A stretch of DNA of 64,000 nt from Curtobacterium flaccumfaciens (GTDB lineage: Bacteria; Actinomycetota; Actinomycetes; Actinomycetales; Microbacteriaceae). Within the stretch, counting starts at the first letter, position 1, and each line of letters begins with the position of its first letter. The DNA is taken from assembly GCA_029689965.1 (NCBI GenBank), contig CP121450.1, forward strand, positions 3,410,001 through 3,474,000, read 5' to 3'. The notes under the pieces are model-generated. The model saw only the letters and a list, made by a program, of their open reading frames with translations. It had not been told where the DNA came from and made no database searches. This document shows positions 39,071 through 50,951 of the stretch, one piece after another. The translations under genes were made by a program, and so were the position numbers.

Positions 39071-40056
39071 TCACTCGGACAGGGTGAACGGGGAGGTGAC
39101 CTTGTCCGCGTTCTCCTTGGTGATGAGCACGCAGTCGAACGCCTGCTTCTCCTGGCTCGCCCCGGTCTTGCCGGTCTTCAGGTACTCGTCGGCCTCGCGC
39201 ACGGCCTTCTTCGCGAAGGTCGCGACGGGCTGGAGCACCGTGTACTGCAGTTCGCCCGCCTTCACGGCGTCGACCGCGTCGGGCGACCCGTCGAAGCCAC
39301 CGACCTTGACCTGGTCAAGCTTGCCCGCCTCCTTGAGCGCGGCGATCGCGCCGAGGGCCATCTCGTCGTTGCCGGAGATGATGCCCTTGATGTCGGGGTT
39401 CGCCTGCAGGATGGACTGTGTCTTGTCGTGTCCCTGCGTCCGGTCCCAGTTCGCGACCTGCTTCGCGACCTGCTTGAGGTCGGGGTACTGCGAGAGCACG
39501 GTCTTGTAGCCGTTCGACCGCGTCTGCGCGTTGTTGTCCGAGGGTGCACCGAACAGTTCGGCGTAGTTGCCGGAGTCGCCGACCGACTTCACCCACTGCT
39601 GCGCGCCGATCGCCGCGCCCTGCGCGTTGTTCGACACGAGTTGCGCCTTGGCGAGACCGGCCTGGTTGATCTCGGCGTTCACGAGGAACACCGGGATGCC
39701 CGCCGCGTCCGCCTTCTTCACGGCGCCGATCGACCCGCTCGCGTTGGCCGGGTCGAGGATGATGGCGGCCGACTTGTTCGTGATCGCGGTGTCGATGAGG
39801 TTGCTCTCGGTGTTCGTGTCGCCCTTCGACGCGGACACGTTCGACTTGTACCCGAGCGACTTCGCCTCGGCCGCCGCGACGTCGCCCTCGGTCTTCCAGT
39901 ACGGGTTCGATGGATCGTTCACGATGATCGAGATGAGGCCGCCCTTCTTCGACGAGCCGTTGCCGCCGGACGAGGCGTTGCCCCGGCCGAGCAACCGGTC
40001 AGCACCAGGCTGAGACCGACTCCCGCTGCGAGCACCGTTGCGAGCTTGCGGTTCAT
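39071..40056 (-). CDS. Ribose-type ABC solute-binding lipoprotein (one frameshift)
   Basis: About 328 aa. Lipoprotein signal: MNRKLATVLAAGVGLSLVLT then GCSAG, lipobox LTGC with Cys22. One G is missing at CCCC 39981-39984 (+ strand), after which GNASSGGNGSSKKGGLISII continues. Periplasmic-binding-protein type 1 domain: ISIIVNDPSNPYWKTEGDVA, AIILDPANASGSIGAVKKAD, GIISGNDEMALGAIAALKEA and VGGFDGSPDAVDAVKAGE. Binds a sugar or polyol outside the cell and delivers it to the permease. Confidence 0.89.
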
Positions 40057-40094
40057 GGTGGGGTTTCCTTTCGCTGTGGACCGACTGACGGGGG

Positions 40095-41214
40095 TCAGAC
40101 GGCGGTCTTCTCGCCGACCGCCGCCGGGGGCTGCGTGTCGACGGGAGAAGTCGGGGTCGGGGTGGTCGTGCCGCCGGCCTTCGCGGGGCGACGCTTGTAC
40201 TGGACGGCGTTGAGCAGCACGGCGAAGACGATCACCGCTCCCGTGAAGACCGTCTGCCAGTAGGCCGAGACGCCGATGATCACGAGACCGTCGGACAGGA
40301 AGCCGATGACGAACGCGCCGAGGAGCGTCCCGCGGACGTTGCCGACGCCGCCGGAGAGGGCCGCACCGCCGATGACGACGGCTGCGATCGCGGTGAGCTC
40401 GTAGGAGTTGCCCGCGGTGGGACTGGCGCTCGTCAGCTCGGAGGACAGGATGAGGCCGGCGATCGCGGCGCAGAGCCCGGAGAGGACGTAGACGCGCACC
40501 TTCACACGCTTCACCGGAACGCCCGACAGCTTCGGCCGCGCGCTCGTTGCCGCCCGACGCGTACAGCCACCGGCCGAACACGGTGCGGCCCAGCAGCAGG
40601 GACGCGGCGATCGCGGCGACGATCATGACGATCACGCCGATCGGCAGCACCAGCAGCCGGTTGAAACCGAGCCAGTCGAACCCGGTGTTGCCGAGCGCGG
40701 CGTTCCCCTCGAGGTTGTTGTAGGTCAGACCGTTCGTCATGAGCAGTCCGATGCCGCGGACGACGTAGAGCATCCCGAGGGTGGCGACGAACGGGGCGAC
40801 CTTGAAGCGGGCGACGAGGATGCCGTTGACGAACCCGATCAGCGCTCCGGCGGCGCAGGCCAGGACGACGACCACCCACACCTTCGGGTAGAGCGTGACC
40901 CCGCCGATCGCGACGCCCTTCATGAGGAAGCCCGCGATCACGCCGGAGAACCCGAGCGTCGACCCGACGGACAGGTCGATGCCCCCGTTGAGGATCACGA
41001 GGAGCATGCCGATCGCGAGGATCGCGTACACGGCGACGTGCGAGGACATCGTGAGCAGGTTGCTCACCGTGAAGTAGTTCGGCGACAGGATCGAGAAGAC
41101 GACGATGATGACGACGAGCGCGAAGTACGCCCGTCCCTGCAGCAGGAGGCGTCCGAGGCTGAACCCGTCGGCGAAGACGGCGGGGCGCCCTCGCCCGGAG
41201 GTCGTGGTGGTCAT
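40095..41214 (-). CDS. Ribose-type ABC permease (one insertion)
   Basis: About 373 aa, RbsC-like, about 10 membrane helices. ILNGGIDLSVGSTLGFSGVI is the family signature, with APFVATLGMLYVVRGIGLLM and GRWLYASGGNERAA. At 40531-40536 one base is extra (GAAGCT for GAGCT on the minus strand); removing it gives ELSGVPVKRVKVRVYVLSGL and the rest to 40095. ATG 41214 is chosen; GTG 41238 overlaps the ATPase stop (GTGA) and is also possible. Confidence 0.88.
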
Positions 41215-41234
41215 GGCTGTTCCGTTCGTGGCGG

Positions 41235-42762
<1,528 letters not shown>

Positions 42763-42763
<1 letters not shown>

Positions 42764-43419
42764 CACCGCACCTCCAGGTCGGACGGCGTCACGAGCCATC
42801 CCTTCGGGTTGATGAGCTGGAACGCGCCGGTGACCTCGACCGTCTTGCCCTGCAGCGAGTCCGTGTCGACCTTCGAGAGCACCTGCTTCTTAAGCTGGTC
42901 GTTGAGCGCGGCACCGGCGTTCTGGTAGTCGATCTGGTTCGTGAACTGTCCGAACTCCACCGTGCCCGTGGCGTCCCGCAGGTCGGTCCCGTTGATCGCG
43001 GGCCCGGTCTGGATGCGGATGAGCAGGTCGCTCGGCAGTCCCTGCACGGTCACGGGGTAGATCCCGTCCTGCGGCGCGCCGACCGTCCCCGTGAAGGTCG
43101 TCGACAGCTCGGGCCCGGTCCCGGCATCGACCCGTACTTCTTGCCCGCGGCGGTCTGATCGGCCAGTACCGCGGGAGCCAGCTTCGGTCGCGGGGACGGC
43201 CCGCTTCGCGATGGCGCGCTGCACCTTCGGGAAGTGCTCCTTGCCCCACGCGGACGCCGAGAACGCCGCCGGCCCGGCGCCCACGCTGGAGCCCTTGCCG
43301 ACGACCTTGACCGAGAACGCCATGGCGACGAGCACGATGAGGACGACGACGGCGATGACGATCCGCCGCACGACGCGGCGGTTCGGTGCGGTCCGCGTCG
43401 GGGCGCCTGCGGCGCTCAT
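42763..43419 (-). CDS. DUF2291-family protein (two compensating indels)
   Basis: About 218 aa membrane-anchored protein found beside ribose-type importers. RRVVRRIVIAVVVLIVLVAM is an N-terminal transmembrane anchor; GTVEFGQFTNQIDYQNAGAA and VEVTGAFQLINPKGWLVTPS are family segments. Between about 43133 and 43184 the frame is shifted by an extra base (GAAGCT for GAGCT) and later a missing G; corrected it reads ATELAPAVLADQTAAGKKYG then VDAG. First gene of the importer operon; exact role unknown. Confidence 0.75.
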
Positions 43420-43607
43420 CGGTCGGCTCGTTCCCCGACGGCGTGCACGGCGCGGCGTGCTCCGTCGGCCTGGAGGCTCTGCGCACGCCCGGCGGGCTGA
43501 GGCCGGCTGGTCGTGTGGTCGGCTCGCGTCATCGCGTGCTCCTCGTGGTTCGCTTCGTTGCGTCGTCCGCGTCGCTGCGGATGGGCATCGCTGATGCGAT
43601 GCATGAG

Positions 43608-43728
43608 CAGAAATTATGTGCGTGACGAAATTTCTGCAAGAGGACACGCCAAGATTCTTCCGAGATCCGTCGCGCACCTCAGCGTTCAGAAATCTTGTTC
43701 TTGACTTTTGTTCTGCGCCGCGTAGTGT
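43608..43728. promoter_or_regulatory. Divergent polyol promoter region with three operator-like elements
   Basis: The plus-strand promoter has -35 TTGACT (43701-43706), a 16-bp spacer and -10 TAGTGT (43723-43728), overlapped by CAGAAATCTTGTTCTT (43687-43702). Facing the importer operon, CAGAAATTATGT (43608-43619) and AAATTTCTG (43628-43636) form inverted arms. A minus-strand promoter TTGCAG-N17-TAATTT overlaps them. The sites match the dyad upstream of copy 1. The region 43420-43775 has no gene. Confidence 0.6.
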
Positions 43729-43775
43729 CTGCATCGCCGCGATGACGCGGCAGGACACCGACCGACGGAGACCCC

Positions 43776-44896
43776 ATGTCCACGACCACGACCTCGCCGA
43801 CCGCGGCTGAGACGATCCCGACCACGATGCGTGCTGTCGTGGTGCACGGACCCGGCGACTACCGCCTCGAGACCCGACCCGTGCCCACCCCCGGCCCCGG
43901 GGAACTCCTGCTCCGCACCGACGCCGTCGGCATCTGCGCCAGCGACCTGAAGTGCTACCACGGCGCCGCGAAGTTCTGGGGCGACGACAACCGCCCCGCC
44001 TGGGCCGAGAAGAACCGCATCCCCGGCCACGAGTTCGTCGGCACCATCGTCGCCGGCGACGACGACACCCTCACCAAGCGCAAGGTCGCCCTCGGCGACC
44101 GCATCGCCTGCGAACAGATCGTCCCTGCTGGGAATGCAAGTACTGCCTCGAAGGCGCCTACTGGATGTGCAACATCCACGACATGTTCGGCTTCAAGGGC
44201 TACGACGGCGCCATGGCCGAGTACGTCCTCGTCCCCACCAAAGCCCTCACCCACCCCGTGTCCAACGCATTGCCCGGCCAGGTCGCCGCGTTCGCCGAAC
44301 CCCTCTCCTGCGCCTTCCACGCCGTCGAACGCGGCGACATCACGTTCGGCGACACCGTCGTCATCGCCGGCGCCGGCCCCATCGGCCTGTCCGCCATCGC
44401 CGGCACCCGCCAGAAGAACCCGCTGCGCATCATCGCCCTCGACGTCGTCGACGCCAAACTCGAGCTCGCCCGCAAGGTCGGCGCCGACATCACCATCAAC
44501 ATCGCCGAAGACGACGCCGTCACCCGCGTCAAGGAACTCACCGACGGCTACGGCGCCGACGTCTACATCGAAGCCACCGGCCACCCCTCCGCCGTCCCAC
44601 AAGGCCTCAACCTGCTCCGCAAACTCGGCACCTTCGTCGAGTACTCCGTCTTCAAGGACAACACCTCCGTCGACTGGTCCATCATCTCCGACGACAAGGA
44701 ACTCGACATCCGCGGCGCCCACCTCGGCCCCCACACCTGGCCCGCCGCGATCAAACTCCTCGAAACCGAGACCCTCCCCATGACCGAGATCTGCACCCAC
44801 CAATTCCCACTCGAACAATTCCAAGAAGCCCTCGACCTCGTCGGCGACTCCACCGGCACCAGCGTCAAGGTCTCCATCATCCCGTCCCTGTCGTGA
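43776..44896 (+). CDS. Zinc-dependent polyol dehydrogenase, copy 2 (one frameshift)
   Basis: 373 aa, same enzyme as the gene at 33065. From 43815 to 44890 the DNA matches 33113-34188 except for one missing C here (CCC 44124-44126 against CCCC in copy 1, at the structural-zinc motif IVPCWECKYC) and one missing A in copy 1. The N-terminal 13 residues (MSTTTTSPTAAET) and last residue differ. Its promoter differs from that of copy 1 but has the same operator. The 3' end overlaps the convergent FGGY kinase gene by 20 bp. Confidence 0.82.
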
Positions 44897-46382
44897 GGCG
44901 AGGGGGCGCGCTCCCGCGTCCCCGCGCCGCCAACCGGTGGACGACCGTCTTCGTGGTCTCGTACAGATCGCGGTAGTCGCGGTACCCGGGCTCGTACGCC
45001 GCGTGCGCCCCGAGGTCCGGTTCGATGACGGTCGACGGCGGGTTCCACGTCGCGATGTCCACGTCCTCGACGAGCGACGCCGCCAGGAACGCCGAGCCGT
45101 AGCACGCACCGATCGTGACACTCGGCACGGTCTGCGGCAGCCCGGTGACGTCCGACACGATCGTCGGCCAGAGGCGTCCGAGCAGTCCCCGCCGGCACCG
45201 ACGAGTTCCCGCACCTCGACGCCGGCCTCGCGCAGCACCTCGACGTTGTGCCGCACCGCGTACGCCGTCGCCTCGAGCGTCGCCCGGTACAGATCGCCCC
45301 GCGTGTGCCGCACGGTGAGCCCCGCGATGACCCCGCGGGCGTCCGGGTCCGCGATCGGGTCCGCTCCCCCGCGAAGTACGGCAGCATGAGCAGTCCGTTC
45401 GCGCCGGCCCCCGAGGCCTCGGCCTCATCGAGCATCGTCGCCCACTCGCCGTCGACGAGGCGCCGGAGCCAGTCGGTGACCGCACCGGAGGTCGCCATCC
45501 GCCGGCGACGCTCGGCTGATCCGGGTGCGTCCCCACCGTCGTCCACATGCCCGGCACGGCGACCGGCCGTGCCGTCGGCACGATCATGAACATCGTGGTG
45601 CCGTACTGCAGGAACATCCGCCCCGGCACGGACTCGCCGACGCTCACGCCCTCGGCCCAGGCGTCGATGGTCCCGGCCGTCACGGGGATGCCGGCCGGGA
45701 GGCCCGTGGCCGCGGCCGCCTCGTCCGTCACGACGCCCGCCCGGTCGCCGGACCAGAGGAGCCTCGGCATCTCCAGTCCGGGCGCGAGCCGCTCGCACCA
45801 CTCCGGGATCCAGACGTTCTCGTGGACGTCGTACAGCGGGGTGGACTGGCTCGCCGAGTGGTGGTCGAGGACGTACTCCCCCGTCAGTCGTTCCACGACG
45901 CGCGACGACGGCATGGTGAAGCGTGCGGCCCGCGACCACACCTCGGGCTCGTGACGGGCGACCCATGCGAGCTTCGCCCCGGCCGCCTGCGTACTGAGTG
46001 CCGAGCCGCATCGTTCCCGGATCGCGCCCTCGCCGCCGAGATCCGCCGTGACGTCGGCGAGCATGTCCGCGGTGCGGGTGTCGACGCCGTACAGGATCGC
46101 CGGCCGCAACGGTTCCCCGGCGTCGTCGGTGAGGAGCACGCACGGACCGATCCCGCTGACCCCGACGGCCTCGACCTCGGCGTCCGGCACAAGGTCGAGC
46201 AGCTCGTGCGTCAGCGCGGTGAACTCGTCCCACCAGACCGCGGCGTCCATCTCCACGAGGCCCTGCTCGGGTCGGTCGACGTCGTGGCGACGACCCACCT
46301 CGGCGATGACCGCGCCGTCGAACCGGGCGAGCAGCGCCTTCGTGCTCGACGTCCCGATGTCCAGACCGAGCACCGCCCGCAT
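44877..46382 (-). CDS. FGGY-family carbohydrate kinase (three frameshifts)
   Basis: About 502 aa sugar/polyol kinase. VLGLDIGTSSTKALLARFDG is the phosphate-1 motif, with DVDRPEQGLVEMDAAVWWDE and VGVSGIGPCVLLTDDAGEPL; PVTAGTIDAWAEGVSVGESV and LMLPYFAGERTPIADPDARG belong to the later FGGY domain, and YRATLEATAYAVRHNVEVLR to the C-terminal domain. Slips at 45499-45500 (G), 45357-45359 (C) and 45187-45190 (G). ATG 46382. Substrate could be xylulose, erythritol or a related ketose; context favours the polyol pathway. Confidence 0.83.
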   Translation of the reverse strand: MRAVLGLDIGTSSTKALLARFDGAVIAEVGRRHDVDRPEQGLVEMDAAVWWDEFTALTHELLDLVPDAEVEAVGVSGIGPCVLLTDDAGEPLRPAILYGVDTRTADMLADVTADLGGEGAIRERCGSALSTQAAGAKLAWVARHEPEVWSRAARFTMPSSRVVERLTGEYVLDHHSASQSTPLYDVHENVWIPEWCERLAPGLEMPRLLWSGDRAGVVTDEAAAATGLPAGIPVTAGTIDAWAEGVSVGESVPGRMFLQYGTTMFMIVPTARPVAVPGMWTTVGTHPDQPSVAGGWRPPVRSPTGSGASSTASGRRCSMRPRPRGPARTDCSCCRTSRGSGPDRGPGRPRGHRGAHRAAHAGRSVPGDARGDGVRGAAQRRGAARGRRRGAGTRRCRRGLLGRLWPTIVSDVTGLPQTVPSVTIGACYGSAFLAASLVEDVDIATWNPPSTVIEPDLGAHAAYEPGYRDYRDLYETTKTVVHRLAARGRGSAPPRLTTGTG

Positions 46383-46448
46383 GCCGCCTCCTTCGCCGCC
46401 ACCGACCGTCGTCGGTCCCACGAGTCTACGAACGCCTCGACCTACCAT

Positions 46449-46467
46449 CAGTTCAACTGATGAACTG
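46449..46467. promoter_or_regulatory. Candidate operator upstream of the FGGY kinase
   Basis: Perfect dyad CAGTTCA-ACTGA-TGAACTG, 67 bases upstream of the kinase start. Its arms (CAGTTCA) differ from the CAGAA sites of the dehydrogenases, so it may belong to another regulator. The rest of 46383-46654 shows no gene. Confidence 0.5.
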
Positions 46468-46654
46468 TCGCCGACCGGATGAGATCAGCCCGGCCCGGCG
46501 GCGACGGGCTGATCGTGACGCCGAAGATCACTCCAGCGGCGGACGTCGGCGTGATCGACGAGGAGGGATCATTGCTGTACGGCGACGCCCAGGCTCCTGT
46601 CGGGGACGGACGTACCGTACTCCCGACTCCGAGTGCTCCACCGAGGGGAAACCG

Positions 46655-47737
46655 ATGAAGAAGTCAGCCTGGCTGCCCGCCGTCATCGCTCCGGTCGTCG
46701 TCGCCGGTGCCGTCGCCGCGCCGGTGATCGCGAACGCGTCGAGCGATCCGATCGCGGGCACGCACCCGAGTGCCGCCGACGTCATCGCGAGCATCGCGAA
46801 GTCGTCCGACGCGAAGTACTCCGGCAAGCTCGTGCAGACGAGCGACCTCGGGCTGCCCGAGCTCCCGACCGGCTCCGGCGGCTCCTCGCTCGAGGGGGAC
46901 GCCTCCGACGCACTCGACCTGCTCACCTCGTCGCACACCGCCCGGGTCTACGTCGACGGCACCGACAAGCAGCGCGTCCAGCTGACGCAGCAGCTCGCCG
47001 AGCAGGACCTCATCCGCAACGGTTCCGAGGTCTGGACCTGGGACTCGAAGGAACGCACGGCGACGCACGTCACGCTGCCGAAGGACGGCACGGCACCGGA
47101 GGACGGTGCCACGACGCCGTCCGACGTCGCGAAGCAGGCGATCGCGGCGATCACACCCTCCACGACGGTGTCGAAGCCGGAGGACGTCCGCGTCGCCGGG
47201 CACGACGCCTGGCAGATCACGCTGACCCCGAAGTCCTCGGACACGCTGGTCGGCACGGTGCGGCTCGCTGTCGACCAGCAGACCGGCCTCCCGCTGCGCG
47301 CCACGATCGAGGCGAAGGGGCAGGACGACCCCGCCGTCCAGGTCGGGTTCACCAGCCTGCAGTACGGCGCTCCGGCCGCGCGGCTGTTCGACTTCACCCC
47401 GCCGTCGAACGCGAAGGTCGAGACGAAGGACCTCTCCGACGCCGCGGCCCACGCGAAGGGCGACGCCGAGCATCGCCGGACCGACGGCGCGCACGCCTCG
47501 GGCACCGAGCCGACCTTCACCGGGAAGGGCTGGAGCACGATCGCCGAGCTCCCGAAGGGTTCGGTGGACCGGTCGTCGCTCGGTGACGACGCGACCGGTC
47601 TGCTGAACCAGCTGACGAAGTCGGTCGACGGTGGCCGCGCGGTCCAGACGTCGCTCGTGTCGGTCTACCTGACCGACGACGGACGGGTCCTCGCGGGGTC
47701 CGTGCCGGTGTCCGCCCTGGTCGCCGCCGCGAAGTGA
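46655..47737 (+). CDS. LolA-like/DUF2092 exported protein
   Basis: 360 residues. Signal peptide MKKSAWLPAVIAPVVVAGAV with A-x-A cleavage near residue 29. The mature part resembles outer-membrane lipoprotein carrier-like proteins of actinobacteria: SAADVIASIAKSSDAKYSGK, VWTWDSKERTATHVTLPKDG, and LAVDQQTGLPLRATIEAKGQ followed by VQVGFTSLQYG. No lipobox. ATG 46655 lies after GAGGGGAAACCG. The stop overlaps the ABC ATPase start (GTGA), suggesting that the exported protein works with, or is sensed by, the exporter. Confidence 0.75.
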   Translation: MKKSAWLPAVIAPVVVAGAVAAPVIANASSDPIAGTHPSAADVIASIAKSSDAKYSGKLVQTSDLGLPELPTGSGGSSLEGDASDALDLLTSSHTARVYVDGTDKQRVQLTQQLAEQDLIRNGSEVWTWDSKERTATHVTLPKDGTAPEDGATTPSDVAKQAIAAITPSTTVSKPEDVRVAGHDAWQITLTPKSSDTLVGTVRLAVDQQTGLPLRATIEAKGQDDPAVQVGFTSLQYGAPAARLFDFTPPSNAKVETKDLSDAAAHAKGDAEHRRTDGAHASGTEPTFTGKGWSTIAELPKGSVDRSSLGDDATGLLNQLTKSVDGGRAVQTSLVSVYLTDDGRVLAGSVPVSALVAAAK

Positions 47738-48719
47738 CCACGACGGAACCACCCGCGGTGGACGGGGCCGCCCCGTCGGCCGCAGCGGACCTCGCGATCC
47801 GTACCACGGGCCTCCAGAAGGTCTTCCGTCGGCAGCGCGCTGTCGACGGCATCGACCTCGCCGTCCCCCGGGCGCCGTCTTCGGGTTCCTCGGGCCGAAC
47901 GGATCCGGCAAGACGACCACGATCCGCATGCTCCTCGGCCTGTCGAGTGCGACGGGCGGGACCATCGAGGTGCTCGGCGAGCCGATGCCGAAGGCGCTGC
48001 ACGACGTGCTGCCGCGGGTCGGGGCGCTGGTCGAGGGCCCGGCGTTCTACCCGTACCTGTCGGGGCGGGCGAACCTGTCCCGCTTCGACGCCGCCGACCC
48101 GACGTCGGATCCGCGCACGCGGAAGGACCGCGTGGCGAGCGCCCTCGACCGGGTGGGGCTGACCCATGCGGCCGACAAGAAGGCGCACGCGTACTCGCTC
48201 GGCATGAAGCAGCGGCTCGGGCTCGCGAACGCCCTGCTCGCCCCGCGGGACCTGCTCGTGCTCGACGAGCCGACGAACGGCCTCGACCCGCAGGGCACGC
48301 GCGAGGTCCGCAACCTCATCCGGTCGCTCGCGGACGACGGCACGACGGTGTTCGTGTCGAGTCACCTGCTGGCCGAGATCGAGCAGGTGTGCACGCACGC
48401 GGGGGTGATGCGGACCGGCAGGCTCGTCGCGCAGGGCACCCTCGACGAGCTCCGCTCCGTCGGCGCCCGCACGATCACGGTCCGCACGCCGGAGCTCGGC
48501 CAGGCCGGTGCCGTGCTGACACGACTCGGTCTGACGCCGCGACACGACGGGGGTGCGGACGTCCTCGTCGCTGACCTCCCGCACGAGGTCCCGCCCGAGA
48601 CGATCACCGCGGCGCTCGTCCGCGCCGACGTCCGGGTCCGCGGCCTGAGCGTCGGCGGCGGCACGCTGGAGGACCTGTTCGTCGCGCTCACCGGGGAGGG
48701 ATTCGATGTCGCAGCCTGA
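47734..48719 (+). CDS. ABC transporter ATPase, drug/bacitracin-export type (one frameshift)
   Basis: About 328 aa. One G missing at 47870-47872; restored VFGFLGPNGSGKTTTIRMLL gives the Walker A. Signature-like YSLGMKQRLGLANALLAPRD, Walker B LLVLDEPTNGLDPQG, then FVSSHLLAEIEQVC. The C-terminal DUF4162-like extension is typical of export ATPases. GTG 47734 overlaps the LolA-like gene and the stop overlaps the permease by 14 bp. Confidence 0.9.
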
Positions 48720-49577
48720 GACCGGTGTCGAGCAGGCGCCCGGCCGCGCACTGCCGCGTCGCCGACAGCGTCCCGTCGCGCTCCTCGGGTCGGAGCTCGC
48801 CCTCGTGTTCCGGCGCCGGCGCACCTGGGCCATGCTCGGCGCGCTCGCCCTCGTGCCGATCCTCATCGCGGTCGCCGTCCGGCTGACGACCGGCGACGAC
48901 AGCGGCGGGCCGGCGTTCCTCGGCGACATCACGAACAACGGCCTGTTCGTGGCGTTCACGGCGCTCACGGTGTCCATCCCGCTGTTCCTGCCGCTGACGG
49001 TCGGCGTGGTCGCGGGCGACACGGTGGCCGGAGAGGCGAGCCACGGCACGATCCGCTACCTGCTCGTCGCCCCGACCGGTCGCGTGCGGTTCATCCTGGT
49101 CAAGTACGCCGGTGCCGTGGCCTTCTGTCTCGCTGCGACGCTCCTGGTCGTGCTCGTCGGCGCGGCGATCGGGGCGGTCCTGTTCCCGATCGGTCCGGTC
49201 ACCCTGCTCTCCGGCACGCAGGTGGGCGGTTGGTCGTACGCCGGGCGGGCCCTGCTCCTCGCCCTGTACGTCACCCTGTCGATGCTCGGGCTGTCGGCGA
49301 TCGGCCTGTTCGCCTCGACGCTGACGAGCGTCCCCGTCGGGGCGATGGCGGCGACGGTGGTGCTCGCGGGCGCGTCCCAGGTGCTCGACCAGCTCCCCAG
49401 CTCGACTGGCTGCACCCGTACCTGTTCTCGCACCAGTGGCTCGGGTTCGGCGATCTGCTGCGCGACCCGATCGGGTTCGACTCGTTCGGGTCGAACGCCG
49501 TCCTGCAGCTGGGCTACGTCGTCGTCTTCGGCGCGTTGGCGTACAGCCGGTTCGCCACGAAGGACGTCCTCAGCTAG
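48706..49577 (+). CDS. ABC-2 type permease (one frameshift)
   Basis: About 290 aa with six membrane helices: WAMLGALALVPILIAVAVRL, LFVAFTALTVSIPLFLPLTV, AGEASHGTIRYLLVAPTGRV (the family's EASHGTLR-like loop), LVVLVGAAIGAVLFPIG. One C missing at 49395-49398; restored QLPQLDWLHPYLFSHQWLGF continues to TAG 49575-49577. Partner of the preceding ATPase; export of a peptide or lipid-like compound is the family expectation. The 3' end overlaps the convergent oxidoreductase by 8 bp. Confidence 0.86.
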
Positions 49578-50592
49578 ACGCCTCGTCCGTCGCGTACTGC
49601 TCGCGGAGATCGCGTGCCTTCTCGGAGCGGTACCAGTCGAGCCGAGCTCCGGTCTCGACGGGCTGCATGCCGATGACGACCTTGCCGCGCGAGTGCATCT
49701 CGGCCAGGTCCTCGTAGGCGTCGACGATGTACTCGAACGGGTAGTAGCCGGAGATGAGGACCTGCACCCGCCGATCCTCGACGGCCTGCACGAGCAGCGC
49801 GAGGTCGTCCATGGCCTCCTGGTCGGACGCCGGGGCACGGAGGAACCGGATCTCGACGTCGCGGCGGTCGTCGGACGACACGAACCGCTTCTCGTCGACG
49901 CCGAGGGCTGCCGCGAGCGTCCGGGCGTGGTCGTCGCCGTGGTTGTCGATGAACGCCGTGATCGGCCGCCCGTCGGCGATCGCGCGGATGCGCGCCTGCT
50001 CGCCGTCGCCGTAGACGACCGGCAGGGTGCCGATCTGGCGCAGGTAGTCGTGGTTGCGCGCGCTGCCGAGGGCGATGACCGTCGCGCCGGCGTCGTGTGC
50101 GAGCTGGCACTCGATGTGCCCGACCCCACCGGCCGCAGCGCTGATGACCACGGTGTCCTCGGGTCCGAGCCGGAGCGTGCGGACGACGGTGACCGCGGTG
50201 CAGCCCGCGAGGTACAGACCGCCGGCGACCTCCCACCCGACGTGGGTCGGCTTGATGATGACAGCTTCGCGCGGTACCCGGACCCAGGTCGCGTGCGCGC
50301 CGCCGTCGGGAGCGTGCCCGAGGACCTCGTCGCCGACACGGAGATCGTGCACCTCGGCGCCCTTCGCCCGGACGATGCCGGCGAAGTCGACCCCCTGGTG
50401 CGCGGGGAACGACAGGTCGATGTGGTCGCGCAGTCCGCCCTCGCGGAGGAACCGCTCGATGTGGTTCAGGCCGGCCGCGACGACCTCGACCACCACGTCG
50501 CCCGGGCCGGGTTCCGGGTGCTCCTGGTCCACGAGCTCGACGACGTCGAAGTCCCCGTACCGGTCGTACTGCACTGCCTTGCCGATGCGCAT
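49570..50592 (-). CDS. Zinc-free medium-chain oxidoreductase (quinone reductase type)
   Basis: 340 residues. QYDRYGDFDVVELVDQEHPE and GDVVVEVVAAGLNHIERFLR are the quinone-oxidoreductase opening; VDFAGIVRAKGAEVHDLRVG, then the nucleotide-binding VISAAAGGVGHIECQLAHDA. The zinc cysteines of alcohol dehydrogenases are absent. NADPH-dependent reduction of quinones or enones is the probable activity. ATG 50592. No frameshift. Confidence 0.87.
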   Translation of the reverse strand: MRIGKAVQYDRYGDFDVVELVDQEHPEPGPGDVVVEVVAAGLNHIERFLREGGLRDHIDLSFPAHQGVDFAGIVRAKGAEVHDLRVGDEVLGHAPDGGAHATWVRVPREAVIIKPTHVGWEVAGGLYLAGCTAVTVVRTLRLGPEDTVVISAAAGGVGHIECQLAHDAGATVIALGSARNHDYLRQIGTLPVVYGDGEQARIRAIADGRPITAFIDNHGDDHARTLAAALGVDEKRFVSSDDRRDVEIRFLRAPASDQEAMDDLALLVQAVEDRRVQVLISGYYPFEYIVDAYEDLAEMHSRGKVVIGMQPVETGARLDWYRSEKARDLREQYATDEASS

Positions 50593-50714
50593 GTGGTGCT
50601 CCTTCGCTCCGCTGTGGTCCCGGCCTACTCGGCGTTCCCGATCACGGCCCGAGCGCGCGGGGTACCGACCTCGCAGGCGGAGCGCGCGGGGCACGCACCT
50701 CGCAGGCCGCGGGT

Positions 50715-50839
50715 CGTTCCGCGCACAGGCGGCCGTTCCGCGCGTAGGCAGTCGTTTCGCGCGTAGGCGATCGTTTCGCGCACAGGCGGTCGTTCCGCGC
50801 GTAGCAGGCGGGAAGTTCTCGCACCCTACGCGCGATTCC
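50715..50839. repeat. 19-bp tandem array (5 units) closed by an inverted copy
   Basis: Five contiguous 19-bp units from 50715 to 50809, consensus CGTTCCGCGCGTAGGCGGT with CACAGG variants; TACGCGCGATTCC at 50827-50839 is the inverted core. Same unit and architecture as the array at 30863. The gap 50593-50951 holds this array and the next repeat, but no gene. Confidence 0.92.
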
Positions 50840-50885
50840 GCTTTCCAGCGCGCCCGTGATGGGTCAGAACGCACGCAGTGACGGC

Positions 50886-50940
50886 CTGGAGGCGCGGTGC
50901 AGGCCCTGGAGTGGTCCCGGAAGTTGGACCGCGCCTCCAG
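50886..50940. repeat. CTGGAGGC-family inverted repeat
   Basis: Arms CTGGAGGCGCGGT (50886-50898) and ACCGCGCCTCCAG (50928-50940), 29-nt spacer. It lies 12 bp past the end of the phosphoesterase gene and could terminate it. Confidence 0.8.
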
Positions 50941-50951
50941 TCCGCGACGTG

